In this document: piece by piece, positions 21,103-30,820 of the stretch
Position numbering within the stretch: position 1 is the stretch's first letter
Layout: every line of letters starts with the position of its first letter
Assembly (NCBI GenBank): GCA_903837355.1
Contig: CAILUI010000383.1
Span: 1-35,907 of the forward strand
DNA: 35,907 bases
Origin: an uncultured Victivallales bacterium
GTDB taxonomy: Bacteria > Verrucomicrobiota > Lentisphaeria > Oligosphaerales > JAFGRS01
Direction of reading: 5' to 3'
Translations under genes and position numbers: made by a program
Notes under the pieces: generated by a model
Told to the model about the DNA's origin: nothing
Database searches by the model: none
Seen by the model: only the letters and a program-made list of their open reading frames with translations

Positions 21103-24072
21103 ATGGCGTTGGGACATGGTTGCGGCACCTTCCTGGCGGCGCTGGCAGTGGGCGGGCTGGCGTTGGCGGCGGAGCTGACGGTGGAGTCGTTGGAGTCGGG
21201 CCTGATTCAAGGCGTGAGCGTGGACGGCCAACGCGTTGTCGGTGAGATCAACCTGCTGATCCCGCAGGCGCAGTGGCAGGGCGAGCACGGCACCCTGCGT
21301 GATGCCACGGTCACGGAACGGTCGACTGACCCGGCCACGGCCACGCAGGCCACGCGCGGGACCATGCCCGCCGGTGGCGTCGTGCTGTTCGACTACGTCT
21401 GCACCCTGCGCCGCCTGGCGAGCGGCGTACGCGTCGACTATGAAGTCACCCCACGACAGGCCGTGGAGGCCGCCGGCGTGGTGACGCAGCTCTACCTTGA
21501 CCTGGACCTCATGAAGGGCCGCGAGTGGGCCATGGTCGAGGGCGACACCGTGCGCGTCGGCACCTTCCCGGCAGTGCTGACGGAGCCCTACTCGTTCTTC
21601 TCCGAGTCGGGATTCGAGCGCCTCACCTGGCCGCTGACGGCCGCCACCTCGCTGGCCCTGGTGCCGGACTGGCAGACCGTCGGCCATGTCAACATCCAGG
21701 ATGATCGGCGCTTCAACACCCCGGCCTACGAGATCCAGATTTTCGCGCGTACTCCCGGCCGGCTCGAGCCCGGTACGCCGGTGCGCCTGGGCTTCACGCT
21801 GATGGCCGTGAGCAGCACCGAGACCAGCGCCGTGCAGGCGGCGGCCAAGGCGCGCCTGGAAGCCCTGCGCGGCACCCTGAAAGGGGAGGACGAGGCCGCG
21901 ATCACCGGCACCACGCCGCAGACGGCCAGTGTTTCTGCCTACGCTCGTTTCGAGCTCGCCGTCGACCTCAAGGCCCGTTATGAGAACCCCTTCGACCCGG
22001 CCCAGGTGGCGCTCGACGGGCACTTCATCACGCCCGCCGGCAAAGAGGAGGTCGTGCCCGGGTTCTACGGCTGGGACTTCGAGCGCGCGCTGCGTGCTGA
22101 CAGCGAGCGCGTCACCCCCACCGGCCAGGGCGGTTGGGCGGTCCGCTACTGCCCGCGCCAGCCCGGCGTCTACCGCTACTGGGTCACCCTGCAGAACCAG
22201 GGGCGCACCGTGCGCAGTGCCGAAGCCACCTTCACCTGCGTGGCGTCCGCCAACCCGGGGCTGGTGCGAGTCAGTCGGACCAACCCGCTCTACTTCGAGT
22301 TCGACAATGGCGAGCCGTACTTCGCCATCGGCGAGAACGTCTGCTGGCCGGGGCAGGGGGGCACGTACGACTACGACCGTTACTGGAAGCGCCTGGCGGA
22401 GAACGGCGCCAACTACGCTCGGGTCTGGGTGGGGCCCTTTGACTGTTTCACGCTCGAGCGCACGGCTCGCGGCGCCGACGACACGGCGGGGTTGGGCCGC
22501 ATCGACCTGGCGGCCGCCTGGCGTCTCGACACCATGCTCGACCTGGCCGAGCGTTCCGGTATTCGCGTCATGTTCTGCATCGACTCCTTCAACTCCCTGC
22601 GCCGCAGTCCGCCGCACGCCATGTGGGCCCAGTGTCCCTACAATGCCGCCCACGGCGGGCCGCTCGCCGAGCCCCAGGAGTTCTTCACGAACCCGGCCGC
22701 CAAGGCGCTGTTCAAGAACCGTCTGCGCTACATCGTGGCGCGCTGGGGGCACCAGCCCGCGGTGCTCTCCTGGGAGTTCTGGAACGAGGTGAACATCATC
22801 GAGACCTACGTCAGCGCCGATGTCGCCGCCTGGCACCAGGAGATGGCGCGCACCCTGCGCAGTCTCGACCCCTATGCGCATCTGATCACCACGAGCTGGG
22901 CCAGCGCCGAGGGCGATGCCGCCACCGACGGACTGCCGGAGATGGACTACATCCAGAGCCACCAGTATGGCGCCCGCGACCCGGCTGCCTACATGGCCCG
23001 CATCTGCATCGAGAAGGCGAACCGTTACCGCAAGCCGCACTACTTCGGCGAATACGGCACCGGCACCGAAGCCCAGGGGACCACGGACGACAAGCCGGGG
23101 ATCCACCTCCACAATGGCCTCTGGAGCGGCCTGATGAGCAATGCCGCCGGCACGGGGATGCTGTGGTGGTGGGACAACTACGTCGATCCCCTCGACCTCT
23201 ATCACCACTTTCGGCCCATCGCGGAGTTTGTCCGTGGACTGCCGTTGAACACGACCGACTTCCGGCCGGTCAGCGTGGCGGGGATCGCCTATGCCGGGCC
23301 GCCACCCGCGCCCCGGCGCGAGGATCTGGAGTTGCTGCCGGACGCGGCCAGTTGGGATGCGGCGCCCTGCAACCAGCCCAACACCTTCGTCGTCCACGCT
23401 GACGGCCAGGTCGAGAACCGCGCCGCCTTGAGTCGCGTCCTGCACGGCACCGGCAACCACCCCACGCTGCACAACCCGGCTACGTTCGCGGTGGACTATG
23501 GCCAGCCGGGCGAGTTCATCGTGCGGGTGAGTGGCGTTTCCGGGCACGGGGGTGCCGGCCTCAAGGTCTTTGTCGATGACCGGCTGGCGCTCGCGAAGGA
23601 CTTCCCCGACGAGGATAAGGACACCGCGACCATGCTGCAGTTCAACGGCGCCTACCGGGTCGAGGTGCCGGCCGGGAAGCACCGCATCCGTGTGGTCAAC
23701 GAGGGCCGGGACTGGGTGTACGTCGACTATGGCCTGCCAGGCTACCGCCAGCGGGAGGATTCGGGGCTGCAGGTCTACGGGCTGGCCAACGGCAGCACGA
23801 CGGCCGGCCAGGTGGCCGCCATCCTCTGGTTCAAGAACGAACGCTACACCTGGTACTACCACAACCAGGGCCTCGCCCCCGGCGAGATTGCGGCCACGCG
23901 CGTCACTCTGCAGGCTATCCCCGACGGCCGCTATGTGGTCGAATGGTGGGACACGGCTACCGGCAAGCCGGGTGCCACTGCCACGCTGGAGGCGCGGGGG
24001 CAGCAACTCGTTGTCGACGTGCCTGCCCTGAGTACCGACGTGGCCGCCAAGGTGCGGCGCGCCGCGCCCTGA
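21103..24072 (+). CDS. Exported DUF5060/GH5-like (clan A) glycoside hydrolase
   Basis: This protein has 989 residues. The signal peptide ends near GGLALAAE (residue 23). Residues 24-270 are beta-rich and unassigned. Residues 280-380 match DUF5060 (VDLKARYENPFDPAQVALDG, VPGFYGWDFERAL, CPRQPGVYRYWVTL). A TIM barrel follows (about 390-730): FAIGENVCWP, WKRLAENGANYARVWVGPFD, SWEFWNEVN with acid/base Glu562, and HYFGEYGTG with nucleophile Glu650, the layout of clan A glycosidases. A C-terminal beta-sandwich (about 780-870) may bind carbohydrate. The start is fixed by AAGGGA 7 bp upstream. It should cleave a beta-linked glycan outside the cytoplasm. Divergent from the Gfo/Idh/MocA gene. Confidence 0.88.
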   Translation: MALGHGCGTFLAALAVGGLALAAELTVESLESGLIQGVSVDGQRVVGEINLLIPQAQWQGEHGTLRDATVTERSTDPATATQATRGTMPAGGVVLFDYVCTLRRLASGVRVDYEVTPRQAVEAAGVVTQLYLDLDLMKGREWAMVEGDTVRVGTFPAVLTEPYSFFSESGFERLTWPLTAATSLALVPDWQTVGHVNIQDDRRFNTPAYEIQIFARTPGRLEPGTPVRLGFTLMAVSSTETSAVQAAAKARLEALRGTLKGEDEAAITGTTPQTASVSAYARFELAVDLKARYENPFDPAQVALDGHFITPAGKEEVVPGFYGWDFERALRADSERVTPTGQGGWAVRYCPRQPGVYRYWVTLQNQGRTVRSAEATFTCVASANPGLVRVSRTNPLYFEFDNGEPYFAIGENVCWPGQGGTYDYDRYWKRLAENGANYARVWVGPFDCFTLERTARGADDTAGLGRIDLAAAWRLDTMLDLAERSGIRVMFCIDSFNSLRRSPPHAMWAQCPYNAAHGGPLAEPQEFFTNPAAKALFKNRLRYIVARWGHQPAVLSWEFWNEVNIIETYVSADVAAWHQEMARTLRSLDPYAHLITTSWASAEGDAATDGLPEMDYIQSHQYGARDPAAYMARICIEKANRYRKPHYFGEYGTGTEAQGTTDDKPGIHLHNGLWSGLMSNAAGTGMLWWWDNYVDPLDLYHHFRPIAEFVRGLPLNTTDFRPVSVAGIAYAGPPPAPRREDLELLPDAASWDAAPCNQPNTFVVHADGQVENRAALSRVLHGTGNHPTLHNPATFAVDYGQPGEFIVRVSGVSGHGGAGLKVFVDDRLALAKDFPDEDKDTATMLQFNGAYRVEVPAGKHRIRVVNEGRDWVYVDYGLPGYRQREDSGLQVYGLANGSTTAGQVAAILWFKNERYTWYYHNQGLAPGEIAATRVTLQAIPDGRYVVEWWDTATGKPGATATLEARGQQLVVDVPALSTDVAAKVRRAAP

Positions 24073-24088
24073 AGGTCGCGCTGATGCC

Positions 24089-25729
24089 CTATGGATTCCG
24101 CTTCAGGTCGGCCGCGGGGGCAGCGATGCTGAAGCCGCCGATGAGGTTGGCGCCGTAGCGTTGGGCCGGGTCTGTCCACCAGAGGGTATCACCATTGGCC
24201 AGGCGGACGCTGTAGGCGGGGTTGTAGCGCAGGGCGGCGCCGGCATCCGGCAGCCAGAGTCCGAGTCGGTACCAGCCCGGCGCCAGCGTGGTCGGCAGCA
24301 CCACGGCGGCTGTGAGCGTGTGGAGCAGGGGTGCGAACTCGGCATCGCCGGGGGCAAAGGGCTGCCATTGGCGTGGATCGGCGTCCGCGATGGGCTGCTC
24401 GATGACCTGATGGTCCGGGGTGACCACCACCAGGAATACAGGACGTGGGTTGTGCAGGGCCGCGAAGCCGCGGTTGATGAGCTCAAGACGGCACGACAGG
24501 GACTGTCCCGCGGCGAGGCTGGTCGGGAAGGCGGCGCGCTGCAACTCCAGGCGGTAGCCCAGGTGATCGCGGATGTACTCGAACACGGTGCGAGCCACCG
24601 CTTGTCCGTTGGCGTCGCGGCAATACTGGTCCGACAGCGGCAGGCGGGCGCTGACGATCTGCTCCTCGGTGAGTGCCGTCGTCAGCCAGCGGTCGATGCT
24701 GTAGGGTTTGCCCTCGCGCTCGCTGTACGAGTGCATCAGGGAGAAGCTCGTGTAGTGGTGCAGGCGCAGGCGCTGCAGCGCCTGCAGGCCGTCGACCGGA
24801 CCGGCCTGGTCAGCGTAGAAGAGCTCGCCGTCGACCATCACGTAGGGGCTCTCGGCGGTCATGGTGTCGAACTCGGGGTTACCCGGGTTCGAGAACAGCG
24901 GTGGCTCCGTCCACGTGCCGCCGCAGGTCTTGCCGGCCAGGAAACCGTCGTTGTTGAAGCCGATGCGGGCCGCCGCGATACCGGTATGCGCGTTTGCCGC
25001 CGTGACCGGCAGCGATGCCTTCAGGGCGGCACCCTCGAGGCACCAGCGCTTATACTTGGGCACGCGGACCTGGGTCATGCGCTCGGCCGGGAGCACGTCG
25101 AGGATCTTGGCCATGATCCGGGACAAGGCTTCGTGGTCCTCCTGGAGTCCGTGTTTCGAGCTGTGCCATTCGCCCCAGGCGCCGACGAAACCAGCCTGCA
25201 TGACGGCGATGATGTCGGCATTGCGGCGGATGACGGGAGCCAGTTGTTCCAGGTGCCCCAGGATGCGCTCGCAGGTGGCTCCGGCGGGGCCCTTGATGTC
25301 CTTCTCATAGGCAAAGCGCAGGACGACCTTGCAGCCGGCCGCACGCACTTTCGCCAACTGCGCCTCGAGATGCGCCAGCCCTTCCGGCGGGATGGCGCTG
25401 TCTTCCCAGCGATCCAGGTAGTAGTAGAACTGCAGGAGGGTCATGCCGAAGGGCCGGTAGCGCTCGATCTCGGCCAGCCACCAGTCCGGGGTGGCCTCGC
25501 CCTCGCCGACGACAGGCACGGCGTAGCGCGAGGGCAGCCCCCAGTTGATCATGATCTCGTTGCGCCAGCCCCGTTCCGGATTGAGCAGGCCAGTGCTGGC
25601 CTGCGGGTCGGTGGCACGGATGCCGCGGTACTGGACCGTGGCCTGGGGTGCTGCCGGTGGTTCCGGTGCCGGTTCCTGGGCGGTCACGGCGGCACAGGTG
25701 GCGAACACTGGGTAGAGCCAGGCGCGCAT
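24089..25729 (-). CDS. Exported DUF4874/DUF4832 protein (putative glycosidase-like)
   Basis: This protein has 546 residues. A short signal peptide (MRAWLYPVFATCAAVTAQ) is followed by a Pro-rich linker. The N-terminal half matches DUF4874 (GLLNPERGWRNEI, LLQFYYYLDRWEDSAIP, VLRFAYEKDIKGPAGAT, AVMQAGFVGAWGEWH), a predicted barrel with conserved Glu in GEWH. The C-terminal half matches DUF4832 (GFNNDGFLAGKTCGGTW, SPYVMVDGELFYAD, LHHYTSFSLMHSY), ending in a beta-sandwich. The pair occurs together in saccharolytic bacteria, and the reaction is not established. GAGGTG stands close to the ATG. It converges with the GH5-like gene (16 bp apart) and diverges from the GH2-like gene. Confidence 0.85.
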   Translation of the reverse strand: MRAWLYPVFATCAAVTAQEPAPEPPAAPQATVQYRGIRATDPQASTGLLNPERGWRNEIMINWGLPSRYAVPVVGEGEATPDWWLAEIERYRPFGMTLLQFYYYLDRWEDSAIPPEGLAHLEAQLAKVRAAGCKVVLRFAYEKDIKGPAGATCERILGHLEQLAPVIRRNADIIAVMQAGFVGAWGEWHSSKHGLQEDHEALSRIMAKILDVLPAERMTQVRVPKYKRWCLEGAALKASLPVTAANAHTGIAAARIGFNNDGFLAGKTCGGTWTEPPLFSNPGNPEFDTMTAESPYVMVDGELFYADQAGPVDGLQALQRLRLHHYTSFSLMHSYSEREGKPYSIDRWLTTALTEEQIVSARLPLSDQYCRDANGQAVARTVFEYIRDHLGYRLELQRAAFPTSLAAGQSLSCRLELINRGFAALHNPRPVFLVVVTPDHQVIEQPIADADPRQWQPFAPGDAEFAPLLHTLTAAVVLPTTLAPGWYRLGLWLPDAGAALRYNPAYSVRLANGDTLWWTDPAQRYGANLIGGFSIAAPAADLKRNP

Positions 25730-25839
25730 GCGTCACCTCATCGATGCTCGATCTCCGGGGCGGCGGCTACGATAGCGTGTCGGTGGGGCCATCGCCACGG
25801 AGACGCCTGTCCGCTCGCGCCCCTGGCAAGCCCGCTGGT

Positions 25840-25871
25840 GCGGGTTAGGTTGTGACGACACCCCAACCCGC
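25840..25871. promoter_or_regulatory. Inverted repeat in the leader of the GH2-like gene
   Basis: GCGGGTT (25840-25846) and AACCCGC (25865-25871) form a perfect 7-bp stem. The interior can extend with GG/CC and GTG/CAC pairs around an ACGA loop. It ends 37 bp before the ATG at 25909. It could be an operator or a leader hairpin; no T-run follows, so it is not a standard terminator. Confidence 0.4.
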
Positions 25872-25896
25872 AAACAGGCCGTTGGCAGCAATGGCC

Positions 25897-25902
25897 GGGA
25901 GG
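25897..25902 (+). promoter_or_regulatory. Shine-Dalgarno GGGAGG deciding the start at 25909
   Basis: GGGAGG lies 6 bp before ATG 25909, directly ahead of the signal peptide MVSLRVLAVSGALLVG. In-frame starts at 25852 (GTG) and 25891 (ATG) lack comparable sites. Confidence 0.7.
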
Positions 25903-25908
25903 CGTTTC

Positions 25909-28900
25909 ATGGTTTCCCTCCGTGTCCTGGCCGTCTCCGGGGCTCTGCTGGTGGGTACGCTCGCGGCCGTTGCTCAGACCGCACCGGTCCCGGCGGAGAA
26001 CCTCATCCGCAATGGCAGTTTCGAGGACCTGCGGGAGGGTTGGGCTGCGCCCTGGCAGAAGACCCCCGGCGCCACCATCGCCGCGGCCGACGGCAAGCAC
26101 TGGCTACACCTCAGCGGGGCGGGCGCGACCTCGGCCCAGCGGGTCGATCTGAAGCCGGAATGGTGGGTGCTGCGCCTGACGCTGCGCCTGCGGGCCACCG
26201 ACGTCGTGCTCGGCGACGAGTCCTGGAAGAACGCGCGGCTGGCTATGAGCTTCCATGCCGCCGACGGGACCCGCGTCGGTAACTGGCCGAACGTCTTCAA
26301 TGCCGTAGGCAGCACCGACTGGCTTGCCTGTGACCGGGAGTACAGCGTGCCGCGCGGGGCGGTCTACCTGTCGCTGAACCCGGCGAACTTCGGGACGGCG
26401 GGCAGTATCGAGTTCGACGATCTGCAGTTGGTGGTGACCAAGGAGCGGGCGCTGACCAAGACCGACGCGCCGCTGCCCGACGGCGTTGGCGACCCGTGGG
26501 CGGCGGCGGAGGCCTGGCAGGTGGAGACGGGCACGCAGGGCCGGTTGTGCCTGAACGGCCTGTGGGCATTTCGGCCCGTCCTGGAGCCGGCCGCGGCGCA
26601 GGCGATCCCTGCGGTGGGCGACTGCTGGGGGTGGTTCAAGGTGCCGGGCATCTGGCCGGCTGCGTCGTGGAGCGCGGGCGAGTCCGCCCAGGTGGTGCTG
26701 CTTTCGCCGTGGCTGGCCGAGGGCTTCGACTCCAATCAGGTCGACCAGGCTTGGCAGAAACGCAGCTTCAGCGCGCCGGCAGCGTGGGCGGGCCGGCGTC
26801 TGTGGCTCGAATTCACCATGCTGCAGACGCACGCGGCGGTGTATGTCGACGGTCAGCGCCAGGGCGAGGTCTGGTTCCCCGGGGGCCGCCTGGAGGTGAC
26901 CGGTGCCCTGCGTCCGGGGACCACCAAGGAGGTGGCCATTCTGGTGACGGCGCGTCCCCTGGAGGCTGATGCGCAGGCTTTCATGGCCCCCGACCGGGTG
27001 GTGAAAAGCAAGGCCGGGGTCAAGCTCAAGGGCATCACCGGGGATCTGTTTCTGGTTTCGGCGCCCGCGGCCGATGCCGTCCGCGACGTCTGTCTGACGC
27101 CGGCGGTGCAGGACGGCAGTCTGGGCATCGAGGTCGGCGTCGAGGCCCCGCGCTCGGCGCGGTACCGGCTGGCGGCCGAGATCAGCCGGGACGGCGTGGT
27201 CCTGCAGCGCTTCGCGTCCGGGCCGTTGACGGTCGCGGCGGGGCGCGTCGGCTTCCGGGCGCCTTGGGCCGAGGCTCCGCAGTGGGACACGGACCGGCCT
27301 GGGGTGCTGTTGACGGCCGCGGTCACGCTCCTGGACGAAGCGGGGGTAGCGCTGGACCGCGCCGAGCCGGTACGCTTCGGGTTCCGCGAGATCCGCATTG
27401 CGGGCCGCGATCTCCTGCTGAACGGTACGCCCATCCATCTGCGCGCCCTGCACAACTCGTCCAGCAATGGCGCCGCCGACCAGGCCAGCCGGGAGGGCGC
27501 CCGCGAAATGCTGCGCCGGATGCGCCAGTACGGCTTCAATTTCCTGATCCAGGGTAACTACGACGTCGCGCCTGGCGAGGTCGGGTACCTGGATGGACTG
27601 CTCGAGGCCTGCGACGAAGCCGGGATGCTGCTGAGCGTCTCGCTGCCGCACGCCAAAGACTACGGCTGGAAGCTGGACGAGCCGGCCCAGGCGGCGCGCT
27701 ACCGGGCGCTCTGCGAGTGGATCATCCGCCGCGTGCAGAACCACCCCAGCGTGATCATGTACGCCATGAACCACAATGCCACTGGTTACTACGGCGACCA
27801 GAATCCGCTGAAGATGGACGGCATCTACGACCCCGACGCGCTGACCGACAGCCTCGATTACAAGGGCGACCGGGGGCGCTCGCGGCGGCGGCTGCAGGCC
27901 CGGCTGGCCGAAGGGCTGGCGCGGGGGCTCGATCCGACCCGCCCGATCTACCACCACCAGTCCGGCAACCTCGGCGATATGCACACCGTGAACATCTACC
28001 TCAACTGGGCGCCGCCGCAGGAGCGCAGCGACTGGCTGGCGCACTGGGGGACGGCGGGGCGCAAACCGATGTTCTTTGTCGAATGGGGCTTGCCGCACAT
28101 TTCGAGCTGGTCGAGCTACCGCGGTCCGGAGTTCATCTGGCGCTGTCTGGCTCTGCAGAGCGTCTGGGTGCCGGAGTTCGCCGCGGCCTACCTCGGACCC
28201 GAAGCTTACGAGATCAGCCCGGGCCTGCGGCAGGTGCTTGACTACGAGGAGGAGTTGTGGGCCAAGGGGCAGCCGTTCTACTGGAGCCAGTTGGCCGGCC
28301 GTCTGGGCGCCGAGGATACCCGGCACACCCAGGTCATGGCCCTCTTTGCGGCCGACAACTGGCGCTCACATCGCGCCTGGGGCGTCTCCGCCATGCTGCC
28401 CTGGGACCAGGAGCACCTATGGCAGCGCCGCGAACCCACCCCGAGCCGCGCACTCCCCGAGCGTTACCGGAACCTGCAGCGCCCCGGTATCGTGCCGGAC
28501 TTCGCCACGGCCAACGGCCAGTACATCCACGACGGCGGCGACGCATCGCACTTCGCTGCCACCACGCTGGGGGCGTGCTTTCAGCGCTGGAATCAGCCCC
28601 TGTGCGCCTTCATCGGCGGACGCACGGACGGACACCGCGAGGGGGCGCCGACCGAGGATTCCGAGCGCCGCTTCACCGAGAAACGGCATACGGTGCTGCC
28701 TGGCGAGACGGTCCGCAAGAGCCTCGTCATCCTCAACGACACGCGGCGGCCACGGTCCTGTGCCTACCGTTGGCGCCTGGCGGTTCCCGGTGGCGCAGCG
28801 GGGCAGGGCAGGGCGACGGTCGAACCGGGCGGACGCCTCTTCGTGCCGATGGCGGTGCCTATCGCGGCGGCGACCGCCGCCGGGCCAGCCGTGCTGACGG

Positions 28901-30765
28901 CCGAATTCGACTTCGGCGCTGGGGAGAGCCAGCGCGACGAGTTCTGCCTGGACGTCCTGCCCTCGGCACCACCGCCGGGACCAGCACGTCCGGTGTGGCT
29001 TCTCGATCCAGCCGGGACCACCACGGCCTACCTCGACCGCCTTGGGGTGCGCTCCCAGCCCTGCTCGGCGGCGGGGGAGGGGGTACGGCCCGGCGACGTG
29101 GTCGTGGTCGGCGAGGGGGCGCTGTCGTCGCCGGAGCTGGCGACGGCTGCGGTGCCGGTGCTGGCGCGGGCCGTCGAAGGCGTCCGCGTGCTCGTGCTCG
29201 CCCAGGGCGCCGAGGTGCTTGCGCAGCGTCTTGGGTTCCGCGTCAACGTGCACGGCTTACGCCAGCTCTTCCGGCGGACCCCGGCACACCCCGTGCTGGC
29301 GGCTTTCACCGACGCGGACTTCACGAATTGGGCCGGTTCGGCGGCGACCGTCCCGCCGTACCTCGAACTGCCGGCCGTGGAGGAGCACGACCCGCAGTGG
29401 ACCTGGTGCGGCTTCCGCAACACCCGCGTCTGGCGCTGTGGTACGCTGGGCAGCGTGGCCTCGGTGCTGATCGAGAAACCGTCGCGCGGCGACTGGCTGC
29501 CGCTGCTCGATGGCGGCTTCGATCTGCAGTATGCGCCCCTGCTCGAGACCACCGTGGGCCGTGGGCGGATCGTCTTCTGCCAAGTGGATGCCGTGCGCCG
29601 CAGCGAGCCGGAACCCGTGGCCGACCGGCTGCTGACCCGCTTGCTGACCTACCTCGAGACGGCGCCGGCACGCACCACCCGGCCGGTGCTGTACCGCGGT
29701 GACGAGCGCGGACGGGCGGTGCTCGCAGCGCTGGGCGTGTCGTTCGCGCCCTGTCCAGACCAGGTTCGCACTCCCGGCGCGCTGCTGGTGGCCGGGCCGG
29801 GGAGTACGCCGCCGAAGGGAGCGCTGGAAGTCGTCGGGGCGGGCGGCGCATTGCTGTGCCTGGGGCTGAATGCCGCGGAGTTGGCGGCCTGGCTGCCGGA
29901 CGGCCCCGCAGCCGTGGCGGCGAAGGTCGAAGCGCAACGCCTCGACGACCCCCTGCCGGAGGTGTTTGCAGGACTCTCCGACGCCGAGTTGCAGTGGCGT
30001 ACGCGGCCGCTGATCGGCACGCTGCAGGGAGCCGGGCATCCCGCTTTGCGGGTGATCCCCCTGGGCCAGGGGACGGTCGTGCTTTGCCAGGCGGCCCCAT
30101 GGGACTTCGACGCGGCCGCGAAGCCGTACCTGCGCACCACGGCGCGCCGCACGGAGTTCATGGTCGCCCGCTTGCTGGCCAACCTCGGCGCGGCTTTCAG
30201 TAACCCGGTTGCCGCAAACCTGGCGGCGCCGACGGTGGTGTCGGAACTGGCGCTGCCGGCGGCCTGGGTCGGGGTCGAGGACCGGCAGCAGGTCGGCCGC
30301 GAGCAGCAGTGGTGGCAGCCCGCGTTCGAGGCGTCGGCCTGGCCCGCCATCGCTGTGCCGGGGACCTTCGAGGCGCAGCGCCCGGCCCTGGCCGACTATG
30401 ATGGCTGGTTCTGGTACCGGCTGCGGTTCCCGGCTCCCGACACCTTTGGCGGTGCCGACACGACGCTCTTCCTCGGCGCCATTGACGACGAGTCCTGGGT
30501 CTGGTTGAACGGCGAGTTCCTGGGCGAGGTCACCAAGGCCACGAATGCGCAGGACTACTGGCAGTTCCCGCGTGAGTATGCCCTGAAGCCAGGTCTGCTG
30601 CGGCCGGGGCAGGAGAACGTGCTCGTGGTGCTGGTCAACGACACCTACCAGAGTGGGGGCATGAACGGCCGGCCGGCCTTGCGGCGGCCAGCGCCGTGGC
30701 TGCAGAGCTACTACGTACAGGTGCCGCAGGCTGGCGATGATCCTTACCGTTACTACCGTTGGTGA
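25909..30765 (+). CDS. Giant exported GH2-like multidomain protein
   Basis: This protein has 1618 residues. The signal peptide ends at AAVAQTA. A CBM4/9-like jelly roll (30-180, NLIRNGSFEDL to DDLQL) precedes a GH2 sugar-binding domain (about 210-360, RLCLNGLWAFRP, GWFKVPGIWP, YVDGQRQGEVWFPGG), a GH2 Ig-like domain, and a GH2 TIM barrel (about 495-760, LLLNGTPIHLRALHNSS). The predicted nucleophile region FFVEWGLPH (Glu725) is present, but the usual acid/base Asn-Glu reads Asn621-His622 (MYAMNHNA). Residues about 1025-1255 and 1265-1430 look like two amidotransferase-like Rossmann units. A second GH2-type jelly roll (1467-1590, WFWYRLRFPAPD, DESWVWLNGEFLGE) closes the protein. It may be an atypical or inactive GH2, binding more than cutting. 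Confidence 0.83.
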   Translation: MVSLRVLAVSGALLVGTLAAVAQTAPVPAENLIRNGSFEDLREGWAAPWQKTPGATIAAADGKHWLHLSGAGATSAQRVDLKPEWWVLRLTLRLRATDVVLGDESWKNARLAMSFHAADGTRVGNWPNVFNAVGSTDWLACDREYSVPRGAVYLSLNPANFGTAGSIEFDDLQLVVTKERALTKTDAPLPDGVGDPWAAAEAWQVETGTQGRLCLNGLWAFRPVLEPAAAQAIPAVGDCWGWFKVPGIWPAASWSAGESAQVVLLSPWLAEGFDSNQVDQAWQKRSFSAPAAWAGRRLWLEFTMLQTHAAVYVDGQRQGEVWFPGGRLEVTGALRPGTTKEVAILVTARPLEADAQAFMAPDRVVKSKAGVKLKGITGDLFLVSAPAADAVRDVCLTPAVQDGSLGIEVGVEAPRSARYRLAAEISRDGVVLQRFASGPLTVAAGRVGFRAPWAEAPQWDTDRPGVLLTAAVTLLDEAGVALDRAEPVRFGFREIRIAGRDLLLNGTPIHLRALHNSSSNGAADQASREGAREMLRRMRQYGFNFLIQGNYDVAPGEVGYLDGLLEACDEAGMLLSVSLPHAKDYGWKLDEPAQAARYRALCEWIIRRVQNHPSVIMYAMNHNATGYYGDQNPLKMDGIYDPDALTDSLDYKGDRGRSRRRLQARLAEGLARGLDPTRPIYHHQSGNLGDMHTVNIYLNWAPPQERSDWLAHWGTAGRKPMFFVEWGLPHISSWSSYRGPEFIWRCLALQSVWVPEFAAAYLGPEAYEISPGLRQVLDYEEELWAKGQPFYWSQLAGRLGAEDTRHTQVMALFAADNWRSHRAWGVSAMLPWDQEHLWQRREPTPSRALPERYRNLQRPGIVPDFATANGQYIHDGGDASHFAATTLGACFQRWNQPLCAFIGGRTDGHREGAPTEDSERRFTEKRHTVLPGETVRKSLVILNDTRRPRSCAYRWRLAVPGGAAGQGRATVEPGGRLFVPMAVPIAAATAAGPAVLTAEFDFGAGESQRDEFCLDVLPSAPPPGPARPVWLLDPAGTTTAYLDRLGVRSQPCSAAGEGVRPGDVVVVGEGALSSPELATAAVPVLARAVEGVRVLVLAQGAEVLAQRLGFRVNVHGLRQLFRRTPAHPVLAAFTDADFTNWAGSAATVPPYLELPAVEEHDPQWTWCGFRNTRVWRCGTLGSVASVLIEKPSRGDWLPLLDGGFDLQYAPLLETTVGRGRIVFCQVDAVRRSEPEPVADRLLTRLLTYLETAPARTTRPVLYRGDERGRAVLAALGVSFAPCPDQVRTPGALLVAGPGSTPPKGALEVVGAGGALLCLGLNAAELAAWLPDGPAAVAAKVEAQRLDDPLPEVFAGLSDAELQWRTRPLIGTLQGAGHPALRVIPLGQGTVVLCQAAPWDFDAAAKPYLRTTARRTEFMVARLLANLGAAFSNPVAANLAAPTVVSELALPAAWVGVEDRQQVGREQQWWQPAFEASAWPAIAVPGTFEAQRPALADYDGWFWYRLRFPAPDTFGGADTTLFLGAIDDESWVWLNGEFLGEVTKATNAQDYWQFPREYALKPGLLRPGQENVLVVLVNDTYQSGGMNGRPALRRPAPWLQSYYVQVPQAGDDPYRYYRW

Positions 30766-30820
30766 GTCGGTGTATGGTGTGCAACGACGCTTGTTGTCAT
30801 ACGCCAGGGGGGTCTGTGCC

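Noticed and set aside
20734..24006. A minus-strand open frame of about 1090 codons opposite the GH5-like gene
   Set aside because: The plus strand carries DUF5060 and clan A glycosidase motifs; the antisense frame is Gly/Val/Arg-rich without motifs.
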